Shown here piece by piece: positions 1-8,094 of a stretch of 64,000 nucleotides of DNA (position 1 is its first letter; each line of letters begins with the position of its first letter). Under the pieces are notes generated by a model, which saw only the letters and a program-made list of their open reading frames with translations, did not search any database and was not told the origin of the DNA. A program made the translations under genes and the position numbers. The DNA lies in assembly GCF_000970345.1 (NCBI RefSeq), contig NZ_LAQU01000020.1:1-64000 (forward strand). Direction: 5' to 3'. The stretch is from Robbsia andropogonis. GTDB taxonomy: Bacteria > Pseudomonadota > Gammaproteobacteria > Burkholderiales > Burkholderiaceae.

Positions 1-78
1 ACGTTTACTTGTAGATCGCCAGGGATCCTTGCGCCTTTACAGCACGCATGGATTCAGCGCCATCGCCACGCCGGACGG

Positions 79-597
79 TCACACGCCCCCGGGCAACACC
101 CATAATGCGCTCCACGCAGCTAATTTGTCCGCATACCGCATGCCGGCGTACGCTGGACTGCTTGAAGGCAGGCGAAGGATCCGATAACGTCGCGCCCATT
201 CACCCAAGGCCTTTTCGCCGATTTTTGCGGCCGTGCCGCCGTTGAAACCGATGGTATGAAGAAGCGGTAGACTTGCCAGCAAGGCGTGCAAGTCATTGCT
301 CATATGATTCCGGATCGCACTATCGAGACTGCCGTCGCGTTGCGCTTCGGCGATGACATCCCAGAGACCCACGCCATGGGCCAATACAGTGGCCAGGCGT
401 TCGTCATACGGCAATGGCCGCAATGGTGAGCCAATCACATCGCCCAGCAAATCCCAAAACTGATTTCGCGGATGCGCGTAATACTGTGCCGCCGACAACG
501 ACATGACGCCGGGGAGACTGCCAAAAATCATGATGCGCGTCTGCGCATTGCAGACGGCGGGGAAACTTTGGAGGGGTGATGATGAGGAAGGATTCAT
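79..597 (-). CDS. DNA-deoxyinosine (hypoxanthine) glycosylase, uracil-DNA glycosylase superfamily
   Basis: Base-excision repair enzyme of the Mug/UDG superfamily that should remove hypoxanthine (deaminated adenine) from DNA. The protein opens with a short Ser/Pro-rich stretch, then the family motif IMIFGSLPGVMSL, followed by YYAHPRNQFWDLLGDV. The C-terminal part has the second motif region around LPSSSPAYA. I start it at the ATG at 597 (172 residues); the longer frame back to 669 adds Arg-rich residues unlike the family and has no ribosome site. It lies 68 bases downstream of ubiC on the same strand and may be co-transcribed. The family call rests on the motif pattern. Confidence 0.85.
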   Translation of the reverse strand: MNPSSSSPLQSFPAVCNAQTRIMIFGSLPGVMSLSAAQYYAHPRNQFWDLLGDVIGSPLRPLPYDERLATVLAHGVGLWDVIAEAQRDGSLDSAIRNHMSNDLHALLASLPLLHTIGFNGGTAAKIGEKALGEWARRYRILRLPSSSPAYAGMRYADKLAAWSALWVLPGGV

Positions 598-665
598 TGA
601 AAAGCAGGTACTTGCGAATGCTTGGGAGAGGTGCGACCTCCTTCGCCGCGGCCGCGCGCCTGCCG

Positions 666-1394
666 TCATCTACCGTCAGTGCGATCCAACAACGTCCAAA
701 ACGCTGGCAAAAAACACTCAGTGATGATCAATGGCGCGCCGTGCCGTTCGAAAACGGAACGACGTGCGACCAACGGCATACGGACATCCGCCGGCATCTC
801 CAGCAGGCTGTCAGCGCCGGAACGATGCGCTTCCCGCGCTTCGCCGACGTTGCCCACCCTGGCGGCTATCCGCATGCGTTGACCCGCATATAACCGTAGC
901 ACGGGGTCGGAACCACGCGCCCGCATGCCGCCTGCCAGCGGCACTACCCGCGACGTCAACATCGATCGCCGCACCATCGGATCGCGATAAAGCAAAATGG
1001 CGAGCGGACGCGTCCGCAATGTTCGCATCGCTCGCCATATACCTCGGCTGTGTGCCAGTCCCGTCACGCTATGGGCGACGACGCACGGAATATCGTCAAT
1101 CGCCAGCACGACCTCCCGCACCCACGCCATGCCGCGCGCCGGTGTGCCCAGCAGCGGTGCCTCATCGGCCCACGGGTTTTCACGCCGCTCTTTCAGCACC
1201 TGGACAGTGACCTGACAGGCTGGTGTCCCTGCGCGTTCAACCGTATCCATCCTCGCGATCGAACGCGCGAGATGCGAGGTCAGCGCCCCACCCGCCGTCA
1301 ACCAGAGCCGCTGATCACGCGGCACGGACGCCGCAGGTGATACGCGCCACCGGCGGCGCTTGCCGCGCGCGACCGGATCATCGGTGCCGGACAT
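666..1394 (-). CDS. ubiC: chorismate--pyruvate lyase
   Basis: First step of ubiquinone synthesis: splits chorismate into 4-hydroxybenzoate and pyruvate in the cytoplasm. The 242-residue frame carries WLTAGGALTSHL near the N terminus, LLYRDPMVRRSML in the middle and ARRSVFERHGAPLIITECFL near the C terminus, the usual UbiC landmarks. The frame is open back to 1598, but the extra 68 residues are Arg/Cys-rich and overlap nothing useful, so the ATG at 1394 is preferred. It follows htpG on the same strand, a common neighbourhood in Burkholderia relatives. Confidence 0.85.
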   Translation of the reverse strand: MSGTDDPVARGKRRRWRVSPAASVPRDQRLWLTAGGALTSHLARSIARMDTVERAGTPACQVTVQVLKERRENPWADEAPLLGTPARGMAWVREVVLAIDDIPCVVAHSVTGLAHSRGIWRAMRTLRTRPLAILLYRDPMVRRSMLTSRVVPLAGGMRARGSDPVLRLYAGQRMRIAARVGNVGEAREAHRSGADSLLEMPADVRMPLVARRSVFERHGAPLIITECFLPAFWTLLDRTDGR

Positions 1395-1476
1395 CCGCCC
1401 CGCCCGTGCGCCCGCGCGCGTTGGCGCCCGGCGCGTGGATACCCGCGTTCGACGTCGTGCCTCCCGCAGCCCGGCT

Positions 1477-3366
1477 TCAGGCACGCCCGGCTGCGCCCAA
1501 CAGCAGGGTGTTGGTCCGCCGGACATACGCCGCCGGGTCCTCGAGGCTACCGCCTTCCGCCAGCAACGCCTGGTCGAACAGCAGATGTACCCAGTCATCG
1601 ATCTGCGGCGAATCAGACTGCAATTGCTTGACCAGCGGATGATCCGGGTTCAGTTCCAGGATCGGCTGCGCATCCGGCGCTTGCTGCCCGGCTTGCTTCA
1701 GCATACGTTGCAGATAGCCGCTCATTGCGCCATCGTCAGCCACCAGACAAGACGGTGAATCAGTCAGGCGGAACGTCAGACGCACGTCTTTCGCTTTGTC
1801 CTTCAGCAGCTCCTTGGCCTTTTCAACCAGAGGCTGCATGCTGTCGCCCACTTTCTCCTGCGCGGCCTTTTCTTCATCGTCCGGCGTCAGGTCCAGATCA
1901 CCACGGGCCACGCTGCTCAACGGCTTGCCATCGAATTCGGTCAGGAAGGACAGCATCCATTCGTCAACCCGATCCGACAGCAGCAGCACTTCGATGCCCT
2001 TCTTGCGGAAAACTTCCAAATGCGGGCTGTTACGCGCGGCGCGCCAGCTGTCAGCGCTGACGTAGTAGATCTTCGTCTGCGTCTCCTTCATCCGCGATAC
2101 GTAGTCGGCCAACGACACGTTTTGCTCGTCCGTATCGCCGTTCGTGCTGGCAAAGCGCAACAGCTTGGCAATCCGATCCTTGTTGCCGAAGTCCTCGCCC
2201 GCGCCTTCCTTCAACACCTGGCCGAATTCACTCCAGAATGTCTTGTACTTCTCGGCCTGGTTTTCCGCAAGATCCTCCAGCATCTGCAACGCACGCTTGC
2301 TGACCCCTTCGCGGATCGCTTTCACATCGCGGCTTTCCTGCAGGATCTCACGCGACACGTTCAGCGGCAGATCGCTCGAATCCACCACGCCGCGAATAAA
2401 GCGCAGGTAGGACGGCAGCAATTGCTCGGCATCGTCCATGATGAATACGCGCTTGACGTACAGCTTCAGGCCGCCACGCTGGTTGCGATCCCACAGGTCG
2501 AACGGCGCCTTGGCCGGGACATACAGCAACTGCGTGTACTCGCTGCGACCTTCGACACGGTTATGCGTCCACGCCAGCGGATCTTCCTGCGTATGCGCCA
2601 GATGCTTGTAGAAGCTTTTGTACTGCTCCTCGTCGATGTCGTTCTTCGAACGGGTCCACAGCGCGCTGGCCTGGTTCACCGTCTCGAACTCGTCCTTGAC
2701 GACCATCTTGCCCGCCTCGGCATCCCACTCTTCCTTTTGCATCAGGATGGGAAGCGCGATGTGATCCGAGTACTTCTGGATGATCGACTTCAGCTTCCAC
2801 GACGACAGCAGCTCATCTTCATCTTCACGCAAATGGAGCGTGATCTTCGTGCCGCGCGTCGGCTTGTCGATGTTGTCCACCGTGAACTCGCCGTCACCGG
2901 CGCTTTCCCACCGCACGCCCTCGGATGCCGGCAGGCCGGCACGGCGCGATTCCACGGTCATCTTGTCGGCGACGATAAAGCCCGAATAGAAGCCCACGCC
3001 GAATTGACCGATCAACGCTGCATCTTTCTGTTGATCACCGGACAGCTTGGAAAAGAATTCCTTCGTACCCGACTTGGCGATTGTACCGAGGTGCGCGATA
3101 GCGTCGTCGCGGCTCATGCCAATGCCGTTATCCTCGATCGAAATCGTGCGGGCTTCCGCATCATGCGTGACGCGAATTTTCAGATCGGGGTCATTCTCAT
3201 AGAGCGACGCATCGGCAATCCCCTCGAAGCGCAGTTTGTCCGCCGCATCCGATGCGTTGGAGACCAGCTCGCGCAGAAAGATTTCCTTGTTGCTGTACAG
3301 CGAATGGATCATCAATTGCAGAAGTTGCTTCGTTTCTGCCTGAAAACTCATTGTTTGTTGCGTCAT
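1477..3366 (-). CDS. htpG: molecular chaperone HtpG (Hsp90)
   Basis: Bacterial Hsp90, an ATP-dependent homodimeric cytoplasmic chaperone. The N-terminal GHKL ATPase domain shows the start [20 protein letters not shown], then [24 protein letters not shown] and [17 protein letters not shown], all ATP-site motifs. Middle and C-terminal dimerisation domains follow, giving 629 residues, normal for the family. The start at 3366 (MTQQTMSFQ) matches the conserved N terminus; the frame runs 13 residues further upstream. A heat-shock-type promoter lies about 150 bases upstream and a strong hairpin sits in the leader. Confidence 0.97.
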   Translation of the reverse strand: MTQQTMSFQAETKQLLQLMIHSLYSNKEIFLRELVSNASDAADKLRFEGIADASLYENDPDLKIRVTHDAEARTISIEDNGIGMSRDDAIAHLGTIAKSGTKEFFSKLSGDQQKDAALIGQFGVGFYSGFIVADKMTVESRRAGLPASEGVRWESAGDGEFTVDNIDKPTRGTKITLHLREDEDELLSSWKLKSIIQKYSDHIALPILMQKEEWDAEAGKMVVKDEFETVNQASALWTRSKNDIDEEQYKSFYKHLAHTQEDPLAWTHNRVEGRSEYTQLLYVPAKAPFDLWDRNQRGGLKLYVKRVFIMDDAEQLLPSYLRFIRGVVDSSDLPLNVSREILQESRDVKAIREGVSKRALQMLEDLAENQAEKYKTFWSEFGQVLKEGAGEDFGNKDRIAKLLRFASTNGDTDEQNVSLADYVSRMKETQTKIYYVSADSWRAARNSPHLEVFRKKGIEVLLLSDRVDEWMLSFLTEFDGKPLSSVARGDLDLTPDDEEKAAQEKVGDSMQPLVEKAKELLKDKAKDVRLTFRLTDSPSCLVADDGAMSGYLQRMLKQAGQQAPDAQPILELNPDHPLVKQLQSDSPQIDDWVHLLFDQALLAEGGSLEDPAAYVRRTNTLLLGAAGRA

Positions 3367-3423
3367 GCCAATTCCCGATGCAAAAGTGTCGTTCACGATC
3401 CCCAAAGCCTGCCGGCATGCCGG

Positions 3424-3450
3424 AAGGGCGGCGATGTCATCGCCGCCCTT
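3424..3450 (-). repeat. perfect GC-rich hairpin in the htpG leader
   Basis: An 11-base-pair perfect inverted repeat (AAGGGCGGCGA / TCGCCGCCCTT) with a five-base loop. Next to it is the 12-base palindrome CCGGCATGCCGG at 3412-3423. Both lie between the predicted htpG promoter and the htpG start, so they should be transcribed in the leader. No T-run follows on either strand, so a simple terminator is not clear. Confidence 0.6.
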
Positions 3451-3520
3451 CCAACCCAGGCGCCATGGGCCCCGATTGCTTTCCCGCCACGCTGCCGTGG
3501 CCGGAAACCGTAGTCCCTTC

Positions 3521-3549
3521 TATATCGGGGCGCGATCGACAAATTCAAG
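3521..3549 (-). promoter_or_regulatory. sigma-32-like heat-shock promoter of htpG
   Basis: On the minus strand CTTGAA (3549-3544) is followed after 13 bases by CCCCGATATA (3530-3521). The RpoH consensus is CTTGAA, a 13-15 base gap, then CCCCATNT. The match is perfect in the -35 and good in the -10, and it stands in front of a gene of the classic heat-shock regulon. Transcription would start near 3513, giving a leader of about 150 bases. Confidence 0.7.
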
Positions 3550-3686
3550 AGGGCGAATCGGGTGGCGCTGGCGCGCGCCCCGCCTGCGCGCCGCACCGTC
3601 GGCCCATTGGCCCGACCACCAGCCGTAGCCGACCTCCCACGGCAAGCAGCGGCGCCCAGGCGCCTACGGCGACCGCCACGATTCGA

Positions 3687-5243
3687 TCACTGCCCGTGGC
3701 GCTGGATGTAATCGGTCAGAAAGAGGAGGAAATCCGGATGGGTGCTGCTGCAGATATTCAACCGCAAATAGGTCGACGGCGTTTGCGACGGCGAAAACAG
3801 CGCGCCCGGCGCCAACAGGAAACCGGCCTCGTGGGCGGCGGCAGCCATCGCGCTGCTGTCCGAATGCACATTTGCCCAGACGAACATTCCCGCCTCGGGT
3901 TCGCAGAGCAACGTCGCGCCAGCCTGCTTCAAGGCGGCAATCGCGGGCGCGCGGACGCCGTCCAGCTTGTGCCGCAGCCGCTCAACATGGCGTCGATAAT
4001 GCCCCTCTGTCAACACACCGTAGATAATGCGCTCGCCCAGCTCTGGCGTGGTCAACGCGGCCAGCAGTTTCTGGTCGGAAATCCGCTTTGCCAGCACCGC
4101 GTCACACGCGACATAGCCGACCCGAAGGTTCGGTGCCAGTGTCTTGCTGAAACTCCCCGCGTAGATGACCCGCCGCAACTGGTCCAGGCTGGCCAGACGC
4201 ACGGCCGGGTGGTTCGGTGGGCAAAGATCGCCATAGATATCGTCTTCTACGATGATGAAGTCATAACGCTCGGCAATCTGCAAGATCCGGTAGGCCTGCG
4301 CGGCACTCAAGGACGTGCCCGTGGGATTGTGCAGCACCGAATTGATCACCATCAGCTTAGGCCGCCACGTCTGCGCCAGCATTTCCAGCGCATCCAGATC
4401 GGGGCCGTTCGCGGTATAAGGCACGCCCAGCAAACGCGCGCCCTGCCCGACAATACGGCCAAACATCTGGAACCATGCCGGATCGCCAACCAGCACCGCA
4501 TCGCCCGGTTGCAGATACAGACGCGATATCAGGTCGACCGCATTGGTAATTCCCGACAGCGTGACGATCTGCTCCGGTGTCGCCCCAATCTCGAGTCCCG
4601 CCAGGTGAATTTGCAATTGCTGCCGCAGCGGCAACGACCCCTGCGGCAATCCATATCGCAACAACGCACCGCCGTTCTGGCGGCCTATCCGCTTGACCGC
4701 CTGCGCCAGCATCTCGGCGTCGAGCCAGTCGGTTGGCAGAAAGCCTAGACCCGGCGCCTTTTCCGGCGCGGAGTTATGCATGATGTTGTTCAAAAGCCAG
4801 GGAACGTCGATTGCCGCCGCCGACGGCACCGTCGCCCCAGCCGATCGCGCGCGACTGCCAGAGGGCGTATTGGCGCTCCGTACTGTCGCACCCGGGGCGG
4901 CGCCCGAACCGTTCCTGACAGCCGCATTCATTGTCGCAGCCGACGGTCCCGTGCCCATGTGATATGCACTTCCAGGCTGTTCATTAAGGCGCTCCAGAAC
5001 GTAGAAGCCTGAACCACGGCGCGCCTCCAGATACCCCTGACTGACCAGACGCTCGTACGCATCCACGACGGTCGCCGGGGACACCCCTTTTTCCGATGCA
5101 AGCCGGCGAATCGAGGGCATCCGCAACCCGGGCCGAAAGACACGCTCGTCGATACGACGTCGCGCCCACAGCACCAATTGTTCGACCAGCGTCAGTTGAT
5201 CCGAGCCCATCGGCGACGGAATCTGTTCCAGAATTGTCGACAC
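3687..5243 (-). CDS. MocR-type GntR regulator with aminotransferase domain
   Basis: PLP-binding transcription factor of the MocR (GntR/aminotransferase) class, 518 residues. A winged helix (about residues 15-80) has RMPSIRRLASEKGVS and GYLEARRGSGFYV. An Ala/Gly/Ser-rich linker follows, then a fold-type I aminotransferase domain with NSVLHNPTGTSL, IVEDDIYGD and the PLP-lysine region GSFSKTLAPNLRVGY. It is transcribed away from the DUF2917-aminotransferase-RidA genes; repeated CAACTGTATC boxes lie between them. It probably controls that operon in response to an amino acid or PLP ligand; the ligand is unknown. Confidence 0.9.
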   Translation of the reverse strand: MSTILEQIPSPMGSDQLTLVEQLVLWARRRIDERVFRPGLRMPSIRRLASEKGVSPATVVDAYERLVSQGYLEARRGSGFYVLERLNEQPGSAYHMGTGPSAATMNAAVRNGSGAAPGATVRSANTPSGSRARSAGATVPSAAAIDVPWLLNNIMHNSAPEKAPGLGFLPTDWLDAEMLAQAVKRIGRQNGGALLRYGLPQGSLPLRQQLQIHLAGLEIGATPEQIVTLSGITNAVDLISRLYLQPGDAVLVGDPAWFQMFGRIVGQGARLLGVPYTANGPDLDALEMLAQTWRPKLMVINSVLHNPTGTSLSAAQAYRILQIAERYDFIIVEDDIYGDLCPPNHPAVRLASLDQLRRVIYAGSFSKTLAPNLRVGYVACDAVLAKRISDQKLLAALTTPELGERIIYGVLTEGHYRRHVERLRHKLDGVRAPAIAALKQAGATLLCEPEAGMFVWANVHSDSSAMAAAAHEAGFLLAPGALFSPSQTPSTYLRLNICSSTHPDFLLFLTDYIQRHGQ

Positions 5244-5268
5244 AGCGTGCTCTCCACGACAATCGCTT

Positions 5269-5346
5269 CAGTTGTTTATGCAACTGTATCATAAATTATC
5301 TATTCAACTGTATCGAGACTGTATTGGTACATTTGCTTAATATAAT
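5269..5346 (+). promoter_or_regulatory. MocR operator boxes and promoter of the DUF2917 operon
   Basis: Between the divergent genes: CAGTTG (5269-5274) and CAACTG (5281-5286) form an inverted repeat. The decamer CAACTGTATC occurs at 5281-5290 and again at 5305-5314, and a third, partial copy ACTGTATTGGTAC is at 5318-5330. A perfect -10 TATAAT is at 5341-5346. The hexamer at the -35 position (5318-5323, ACTGTA) is poor and falls inside the third box, as expected when the regulator activates. GGGGAG precedes the DUF2917 start. Confidence 0.6.
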
Positions 5347-5384
5347 CCTCCAGACGCATCTGACCTTGCAACGGGGAGCCGACC

Positions 5385-5672
5385 ATGTTTAAGATCCATC
5401 ACTTCCGTTTTTCCGACGACACTGCCATCGCGCACACGACGACCGCGCGCACGACGCTCTCCGTCACGCGCGGCGTGTTGTGGGTCACAATGGAAGGTGA
5501 TGCGACCGATTACTGGCTCGAGGCCGGCGCATCGCTCACAGTCCCGGCGGAACGACGGCTATGGCTGAGTGCGGACCATTTCCCCACCGTGCTGGAACTG
5601 GCGCAAACCCTGCCGCACCAGAAACGCGTCGGGCCGCGAGGCGATATCACGCTGATCGCCCGCCAATCCTGA
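5385..5672 (+). CDS. DUF2917 domain protein
   Basis: Small 95-residue protein matching the DUF2917 pattern: a central GVLWVTMEGDATDYWLEAG followed by a Leu/Ala-rich strand region. The fold is probably a small beta-barrel; no function is established. It is first in a probable operon with a PLP aminotransferase and a RidA-family protein and is controlled from the MocR operator region. The start is set by GGGGAG nine bases upstream. Confidence 0.8.
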   Translation: MFKIHHFRFSDDTAIAHTTTARTTLSVTRGVLWVTMEGDATDYWLEAGASLTVPAERRLWLSADHFPTVLELAQTLPHQKRVGPRGDITLIARQS

Positions 5673-5691
5673 TCGACATCGACCTTCCCGC

Positions 5692-6969
5692 ATGAAATCC
5701 AACGCTGCTACCACCATGTCATTGGAAAACACCGCCTCCGGCACACCGTCTTCCTTGGCAAGCGCCGCCACTGCCGCGCAACACTGGCCGCTGTCGCAAC
5801 GCGCGCGCAACCTGACCAGTTCGGCGATCCGCGAGATCCTGAAAGTCACCGAGCGCCCTGAAATCATCTCGTTCGCCGGCGGCCTGCCCGCCCCGGCGAC
5901 GTTTCCGGTGGAAGCCATGCGCGCCGCGGCGGAACGCGTCCTGACGAACGACGCGGTTGGTGCACTGCAGTACTCGCCGACCGAAGGCTATCGGCCATTG
6001 CGTGAATGGGTGGCGGCGCATCACTCGGGCAATGGCGTGACGATCCGGACGGAGCAGGTGCTGATCACCACCGGGTCGCAACAGGCACTCGACCTGATGG
6101 GCAAGATCATGCTCGATCCAGGCAGCCGCGCGCTCGTGGAGACACCGTCCTACCTGGGAGCGCTGCAGTCATTTTCGATGTTCGAGCCCACGTTCGTGTC
6201 CGTCCCATCCGATGACGACGGTCTGCAACCGGAGACACTGACCCCCGCGCTGACGCGGGAGGCACGGCTGCTCTATACACAGCCAAACTTCCAAAATCCC
6301 ACGGCCCGCCGCATGCCTTTGGCGCGTCGTCTGGCATTGGCCGAATTCGCACGCCGCTGCGGTTTTCCGGTAATCGAGGATGACCCGTATGGCGAGCTGT
6401 ATTACCGCGACGCGCCATTACCCACGTTGTTATCGATGGCACCCGACCACATCGTGCATTTCGGGACATTCTCGAAGGTGTTGGCGCCCGGCTTGCGCGT
6501 GGGGTATGTGATCGCGCCTGAACCGCTGCTGTTGAAACTGGTCCAGGCGAAGCAGGCGGCCGACTTGCACACGCCGATCCTGACACAGCGCATCGTCCAT
6601 GAAGCGATAAAGGGCGACCTGCTGTCGCGCCACCTGCCCGATGTGCGGACGCTGTATCGCGGCCAGTGCGATGCGATGCTCTCCGCGCTTGAACGCGAGA
6701 TGCCCGATGGTGTGCGCTGGAACGCACCGTCCGGCGGCATGTTCGTCTGGCTGACGCTTCCGGGCCATATCGATGCAACCGCCCTGCTGCAGTGCGCCAT
6801 CGCGGAGCGTGTGGCCTTCGTGCCGGGCGAGCCGTTTTATGCGGACGGCCGCACCGATCCACTGGCGTCCCGCTCGATGCGCCTGTGTTTTTCGACGGTG
6901 CCGCCGGCGCGCATCGACGAAGGCATCGCTATACTAGGCCGCCTGATCGCCGGCTGGCCCAAACCCTAG
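5692..6969 (+). CDS. PLP-dependent aminotransferase, class I/II (LysN/MocR-like subgroup)
   Basis: Cytoplasmic amino-acid aminotransferase, 425 residues. Visible landmarks: RNLTSSAIREIL at the substrate-binding N terminus, TTGSQQALDLMGK, YTQPNFQNPTARRM, IEDDPYGELYY and the PLP-lysine motif GTFSKVLAPGLRVGY, ending with the PSGGMFVWLTL region. The subgroup includes 2-aminoadipate and broad-range aminotransferases; the substrate cannot be read from sequence. A second possible start lies at 5716. It is 19 bases after the DUF2917 gene and 34 before the RidA gene. Confidence 0.9.
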   Translation: MKSNAATTMSLENTASGTPSSLASAATAAQHWPLSQRARNLTSSAIREILKVTERPEIISFAGGLPAPATFPVEAMRAAAERVLTNDAVGALQYSPTEGYRPLREWVAAHHSGNGVTIRTEQVLITTGSQQALDLMGKIMLDPGSRALVETPSYLGALQSFSMFEPTFVSVPSDDDGLQPETLTPALTREARLLYTQPNFQNPTARRMPLARRLALAEFARRCGFPVIEDDPYGELYYRDAPLPTLLSMAPDHIVHFGTFSKVLAPGLRVGYVIAPEPLLLKLVQAKQAADLHTPILTQRIVHEAIKGDLLSRHLPDVRTLYRGQCDAMLSALEREMPDGVRWNAPSGGMFVWLTLPGHIDATALLQCAIAERVAFVPGEPFYADGRTDPLASRSMRLCFSTVPPARIDEGIAILGRLIAGWPKP

Positions 6970-7003
6970 TCGGCGCGGACCGCTTTATCAACTGGAGATC
7001 ACG

Positions 7004-7474
7004 ATGTCGCAATCCGCTGTCTATCAACGCCTTGACGCTGCCGGTATCACGCTACCAGCCGCAAATGCGCCGGCAGCCGCCTATGTGATGGCGGCGCAGT
7101 CCGGTAACCTGGTGCATGTCTCCGGGCACATCGCGCGCAAGGAGGGTCAACCGTGGGTTGGACGCCTTGGCGATTCATTGGACACGGCAACGGGCAAGGC
7201 CGCGGCACGCAGCGTTGCAATCGATCTGCTGGCAACGCTGCACGCACACACCGGTGACCTTGGCCGTGTTTCCCGGATCGTCAAACTGGTGAGCCTGGTG
7301 CATTCGGCGCCGACGTTTACAGAACAGCATCTCGTCACCAACGGAGCATCGGAATTGATGGTCGAAATATTCGGCGACCAGGGCAAGCATGCGCGTTCCG
7401 CATTCGGCGTCGCGCAGTTGCCATTCGGCGTATGCGTGGAAATCGAGATGATCGCCGAACTGACGGCCCCTTAG
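7004..7474 (+). CDS. RidA family (YjgF/UK114) deaminase-like protein
   Basis: 156-residue protein of the RidA superfamily, which hydrolyses reactive enamine/imine intermediates released by PLP enzymes. It shows SGNLVHVSGHIARKEGQPW, the SAPTFTEQHLVTNGAS region and the C-terminal GVAQLPFGVCVEIEMIAEL. The usual RidA arginine is not obvious, so this may be one of the sister groups (Rid1-7). GGAG stands eight bases before the ATG. Placement behind an aminotransferase fits clean-up of its by-products. Confidence 0.88.
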   Translation: MSQSAVYQRLDAAGITLPAANAPAAAYVMAAQSGNLVHVSGHIARKEGQPWVGRLGDSLDTATGKAAARSVAIDLLATLHAHTGDLGRVSRIVKLVSLVHSAPTFTEQHLVTNGASELMVEIFGDQGKHARSAFGVAQLPFGVCVEIEMIAELTAP

Positions 7475-7484
7475 CAGTGCCTGC

Positions 7485-7509
7485 ATACCCGACCGCTGAT
7501 CGGGTATTT
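7485..7509 (+). terminator. hairpin after the RidA gene
   Basis: ATACCCGA (7485-7492) and TCGGGTAT (7500-7507) pair perfectly around a seven-base loop, starting 11 bases after the stop codon. The T-run is only two or three bases, so it is a weak intrinsic terminator at best. Confidence 0.5.
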
Positions 7510-8094
7510 CGTCGCGCAATCACGACACCCTCGTCATCGCGCCACCCAATGCGCCGGCTTCGTCGGAGATCCAACCGGCGCAACGGCAATAGGCGCACCA
7601 TGCGTACGCCGCGGCGGATGCCTAACAATCGAACGATTGTTTCGGTTCCATCGCCCCCTCTGCCGATGGAACCGATGCCTTTTCAACGCGGCGCGACGAG
7701 ATGAATTCGCCGAGATCGGGCCAGACAATGATTACGCGTGCTTCATGCGTCGGTGCGCCGACTCCACGCGCATCCCGTTCGATTCCAAGACATTCTTCCG
7801 GGCGCGACGCGCAAAGCATCCGGCACGTCGCTATTGCCCCTATGAGGACTGTTCTGCCGGCCTTGTCTGGTCGGTCGAACACCTACGTGACGAACTCCTA
7901 AAATTTATAGGCTTGGGTTACTATCTCTCAGCCGTAGCCGCTGGCATTGGTCAATGGGACGCCATCACTCGATATGAGCGGACGTGCCTCGCATGTGTGG
8001 CGGCCATTGCTTTCGTTGTCTGTCATGGGCGCTACTGCGGCATCCTTCCTGGATGCGCTGGCGTTGCGGCACGGCACACGCCTTTGAACGATAT
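7510..8094 (+). other. intergenic region without a convincing gene
   Basis: No frame here has both a ribosome site and a recognisable protein; the 153-residue plus frame from 7637 is Arg/Cys-rich with a TTG start and looks random. It presumably holds the promoter of the EAL gene. No clear -35/-10 pair was found. Confidence 0.6.

Noticed and set aside
2020-3513. 497-residue plus-strand frame opposite htpG
   Set aside because: Shadow of a clear HtpG on the other strand; composition Arg/Leu/Gln-rich, no ribosome site or family.
3252-4748. 498-residue plus-strand frame over htpG end and the MocR gene
   Set aside because: Antisense to two well-supported regions, no motifs.
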